Origin: Pectobacterium aquaticum
GTDB taxonomy: Bacteria > Pseudomonadota > Gammaproteobacteria > Enterobacterales > Enterobacteriaceae
Direction of reading: 5' to 3'
Assembly: GCF_003382565.3 (NCBI RefSeq)
Contig: NZ_CP086253.1
Span: 248,001 to 312,000 of the forward strand
DNA length: 64,000 nt
Positions within the stretch are counted from its first letter, which is position 1. Each line of letters begins with the position of its first letter. This document shows positions 62,414-64,000 of this stretch, piece after piece. The notes under the pieces were generated by a model. That model was not told the origin of the DNA. It made no database searches and saw nothing but the letters and a program-made list of their open reading frames with translations. A program made the position numbers and the translations under genes.

Positions 62414-63511
62414 TTATTGGGTAGGAAATTCCTGAATCGTCATTTGCAGCGTGACTTGATTTTTATCACGCACAATCGTGACTGGAATGACAGTGCCGGG
62501 ACGTATTTCCGAAACCTGTTCCATCGTTTCAATAATCGAGCGCGCAGGCTTATTGTTCACGCTAACGATGACGTCTTCGACACGAATACCTGCTTTATCC
62601 GCCGGTCCACCGGGGTCGATAGTCTGAACGAGAATCCCGCTTAACCGATCCTGCGCATCACGATTGTTGGTCAGCGTGCTGTTCTCAATATTTTCGATCT
62701 GTACGCCGTTGACGCCAATATAGCCACGCACCACGCGACCATCGCGGATGAGCTTGCTCATTACCTTGGTCGCCAGCGCGACGGGAATGGCGAAGCTAAT
62801 GCCTTCCGGCGTTTCGCCATTGCTGCTTTTATCAAACGAAAGAGTATTAATCCCGACCAGCTCACCAAGCGTATTGACCAGCGCACCACCGGAATTCCCG
62901 TGGTTAATTGAGGCATCGGTTTGCAGCAAATTTTGGCGTCCTACCTGGCTTCTTTGCTGACCATAGGTGCTAAGGCTGACGCGGCCAGTGGCGCTGATGA
63001 CGCCCTGTGTGACGGTTTGCCCCAGATTATAAGGGTTGCCGATTGCCATCACGATATCGCCGACGTGCGGTATGCGGTCTGGATTTATCGGAATAACGGG
63101 CAGATTGATGCCGTCAATTTGCAACACGGCCAGATCAGTCAGGCTATCGGAACCGATCACGCGGGCTTCGTACAGCCTGCCGTCTGATAGCTCTATCTGG
63201 ATTTGTTGCACGTTATTAATCACATGCTTATTGGTTAAAATGTACCCTTTTTCATTCATGATGACGCCGGATCCGAGAGGATGAATGGCGACTTCGTTGG
63301 GCTTACCCTCTTTGGCAACCCGGTTATAAACGTTCACCACAGCAGGCGCCGCATGGCTGACGCCCTGATGGTAGCTTATGGGTGAACCATCAGTATTTTT
63401 GTCATTGCCTTTCAGAAACGACGTGCCGGACCCGATAAAGGGCAGTACGGCCAGAATAATACCGGCGACGAGGGCACCAAAGAGCGCTGAACGTAATAAC
63501 TTAGCAAGCAT
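62414..63511 (-). CDS. degS: Outer-membrane stress sensor protease DegS
   Basis: Inner-membrane-anchored serine protease that cuts RseA when its PDZ domain binds misfolded porin tails, starting the sigmaE response. It has 365 residues: one N-terminal span (SALFGALVAGIILAVLPFIG), triad H96 (LTNKHVI), D126 (LTDLAV) and S207 (GNSGGAL), then one PDZ domain after about 265. It is convergent with murA and lies downstream of degQ on the same strand, as in E. coli. Confidence 0.97.
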   Translation of the reverse strand: MLAKLLRSALFGALVAGIILAVLPFIGSGTSFLKGNDKNTDGSPISYHQGVSHAAPAVVNVYNRVAKEGKPNEVAIHPLGSGVIMNEKGYILTNKHVINNVQQIQIELSDGRLYEARVIGSDSLTDLAVLQIDGINLPVIPINPDRIPHVGDIVMAIGNPYNLGQTVTQGVISATGRVSLSTYGQQRSQVGRQNLLQTDASINHGNSGGALVNTLGELVGINTLSFDKSSNGETPEGISFAIPVALATKVMSKLIRDGRVVRGYIGVNGVQIENIENSTLTNNRDAQDRLSGILVQTIDPGGPADKAGIRVEDVIVSVNNKPARSIIETMEQVSEIRPGTVIPVTIVRDKNQVTLQMTIQEFPTQ

Positions 63512-63724
63512 GACCGTGATTTACTGTGGAAAAGGGAGGTAAGGGGAGGATATCACGAGAAGTTCGGACACCGCATGACTCGGTGTCCGATTTTTTATGG
63601 CGTGCCATCCCTGGCCGCCACCCTTACGAGCCGTTGCTGATGCAACGTTAAAAATTTCTCTCGGAAATTTTTTAACATCGGCGATGTTCTGGCCAGTTAA
63701 GCTGCCGAAAAAGACGGCAAGTGA
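63512..63724. other. degQ-degS spacer with several inverted repeats
   Basis: 213 bases without a gene. Repeats seen: GGACACCG/CGGTGTCC near 63566-63588 followed by T on the plus strand; GTTGC/GCAAC at 63633-63646; an AT-rich imperfect palindrome 63647-63676 (GTTAAAAATTTC with GGAAATTTTTTAAC); and CATCGGCGATG after it. On the minus strand the AT-rich one could end the degQ transcript. Confidence 0.5.
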
Positions 63725-64000
63725 TTAACGTAGCAGCAGATAAATTGTTTCTTCGCCCCGGACGATATTCAAAGCCAGAACGGAAGGTTTCGCTTCCAGC
63801 AGTTTGCGCAGTTGCGTGATGTTTTCAATGCGCTCGCGGTTTACACCGATGATGATATCGCCTTTTTGCAGACCAACCTGCGCGGCAGGTGTGTCCTTAG
63901 CGACGTTATCAATCTGCACGCCTTTGCTGCCGTCTTTCAATTGGCCATTGGTCAGAGAAGCCCCCTGCAATGACGGTGAAAGCGTTTCAGCGCTGGTTGA
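63725..64000 (-). CDS. degQ: Periplasmic serine endoprotease DegQ, C-terminal part
   Basis: Only the last 91 codons are in the window; the gene continues beyond 64000. The reading frame is open from the edge to the stop at 63725. It is the second PDZ domain of a DegP/DegQ protease: GVQIDNVAKDTPAAQVGLQKGDIIIGVNRERIENITQLRKLLEAKPSVLALNIVRGEETIYLLLR given in part. The end ...YLLLR is close to E. coli DegQ (YLLMR) and the neighbour degS fits degQ rather than degP. Confidence 0.92.
   Translation of the reverse strand, partial: STSAETLSPSLQGASLTNGQLKDGSKGVQIDNVAKDTPAAQVGLQKGDIIIGVNRERIENITQLRKLLEAKPSVLALNIVRGEETIYLLLR

Overview
The window reads as chromosome of a soft-rot enterobacterium, most likely Pectobacterium (family level is much safer than genus). 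The Fis protein looks identical in sequence to that of E. coli as I remember it, gene order follows the Enterobacterales backbone (rrn tail, yhdWXYZ-type transporter, dusB-fis, prmA-panF-yhdT, accCB-aroQ, msrQP, acuI, csrD, mreBCD-yhdE-rng-yhdP-tldD, aaeRXAB, npr-rapZ-ptsN-hpf-rpoN-lptBAC-kdsCD-yrbG, mlaFEDCB-ibaG-murA, degS-degQ), and three 127-bp ERIC elements plus one shrunken copy occur. The genus is inference from family likeness; no search was run.

Layout. 1-240 holds the last 28 bases of a 5S rRNA gene and two rrn terminators. 476-4620 is a four-gene polar amino-acid ABC transporter operon behind a well-spaced sigma54 promoter (4733-4749). 4998-6473 is a second amino-acid permease plus binding protein without an ATPase. 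6630-8946 is a small accessory cluster: HxlR regulator, divergent exported SnoaL-like protein and a Tat-tagged aldo/keto reductase. 9332-10947 has a nuclease-family and an ASCH-domain gene. 11168-12731 is an islet with a type III toxin-antitoxin system (tandem pseudoknot-forming RNA repeats, terminator, TenpN/ToxN-like endoribonuclease), a YlcI/YnfO-like gene, a P4-satellite-like Icd gene, a small ORF and a pseudogene. 12777-26396 is mostly core metabolism, with a second-type LeuA and an AraC regulator (18247-20668) as the accessory part.

26446-27739 is the most striking stretch. An IS110-family element is inserted into the last bases of an ERIC repeat. Removing the element and one CT core restores an exact 127-bp ERIC. 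The 174-bp non-coding end ahead of the recombinase carries a 9-bp closing stem and segments matching both the ERIC target and the element's own ends in the positions expected for a bridge RNA (target-binding and donor-binding loops).

27854-40229 is the cell-shape and cell-envelope block (csrD, mreBCD, Maf, RNase G, YhdP, TldD). 40316-41247 is a probable two-gene toxin-antitoxin pair with a perfect 18-bp palindrome ahead of it. 41367-45811 is the aae efflux locus. A scrap of a Phd/YefM antitoxin lies at 45861-45980. 45999-48660 has darP, pmbA (partner of TldD) and rnk. 48821-57035 contains the nitrogen-PTS genes, rpoN and the LPS-export and Kdo genes on the minus strand. 57451-62305 carries the Mla phospholipid transport operon, ibaG and murA. 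62414-64000 has degS and the 3' part of degQ, which runs off the window.

Read together, the region from mreB to the end is dominated by envelope construction and maintenance (shape, LPS transport, Kdo, phospholipid asymmetry, peptidoglycan precursor, periplasmic proteolysis). Mobile and toxin-antitoxin DNA sits in the gaps between conserved operons.
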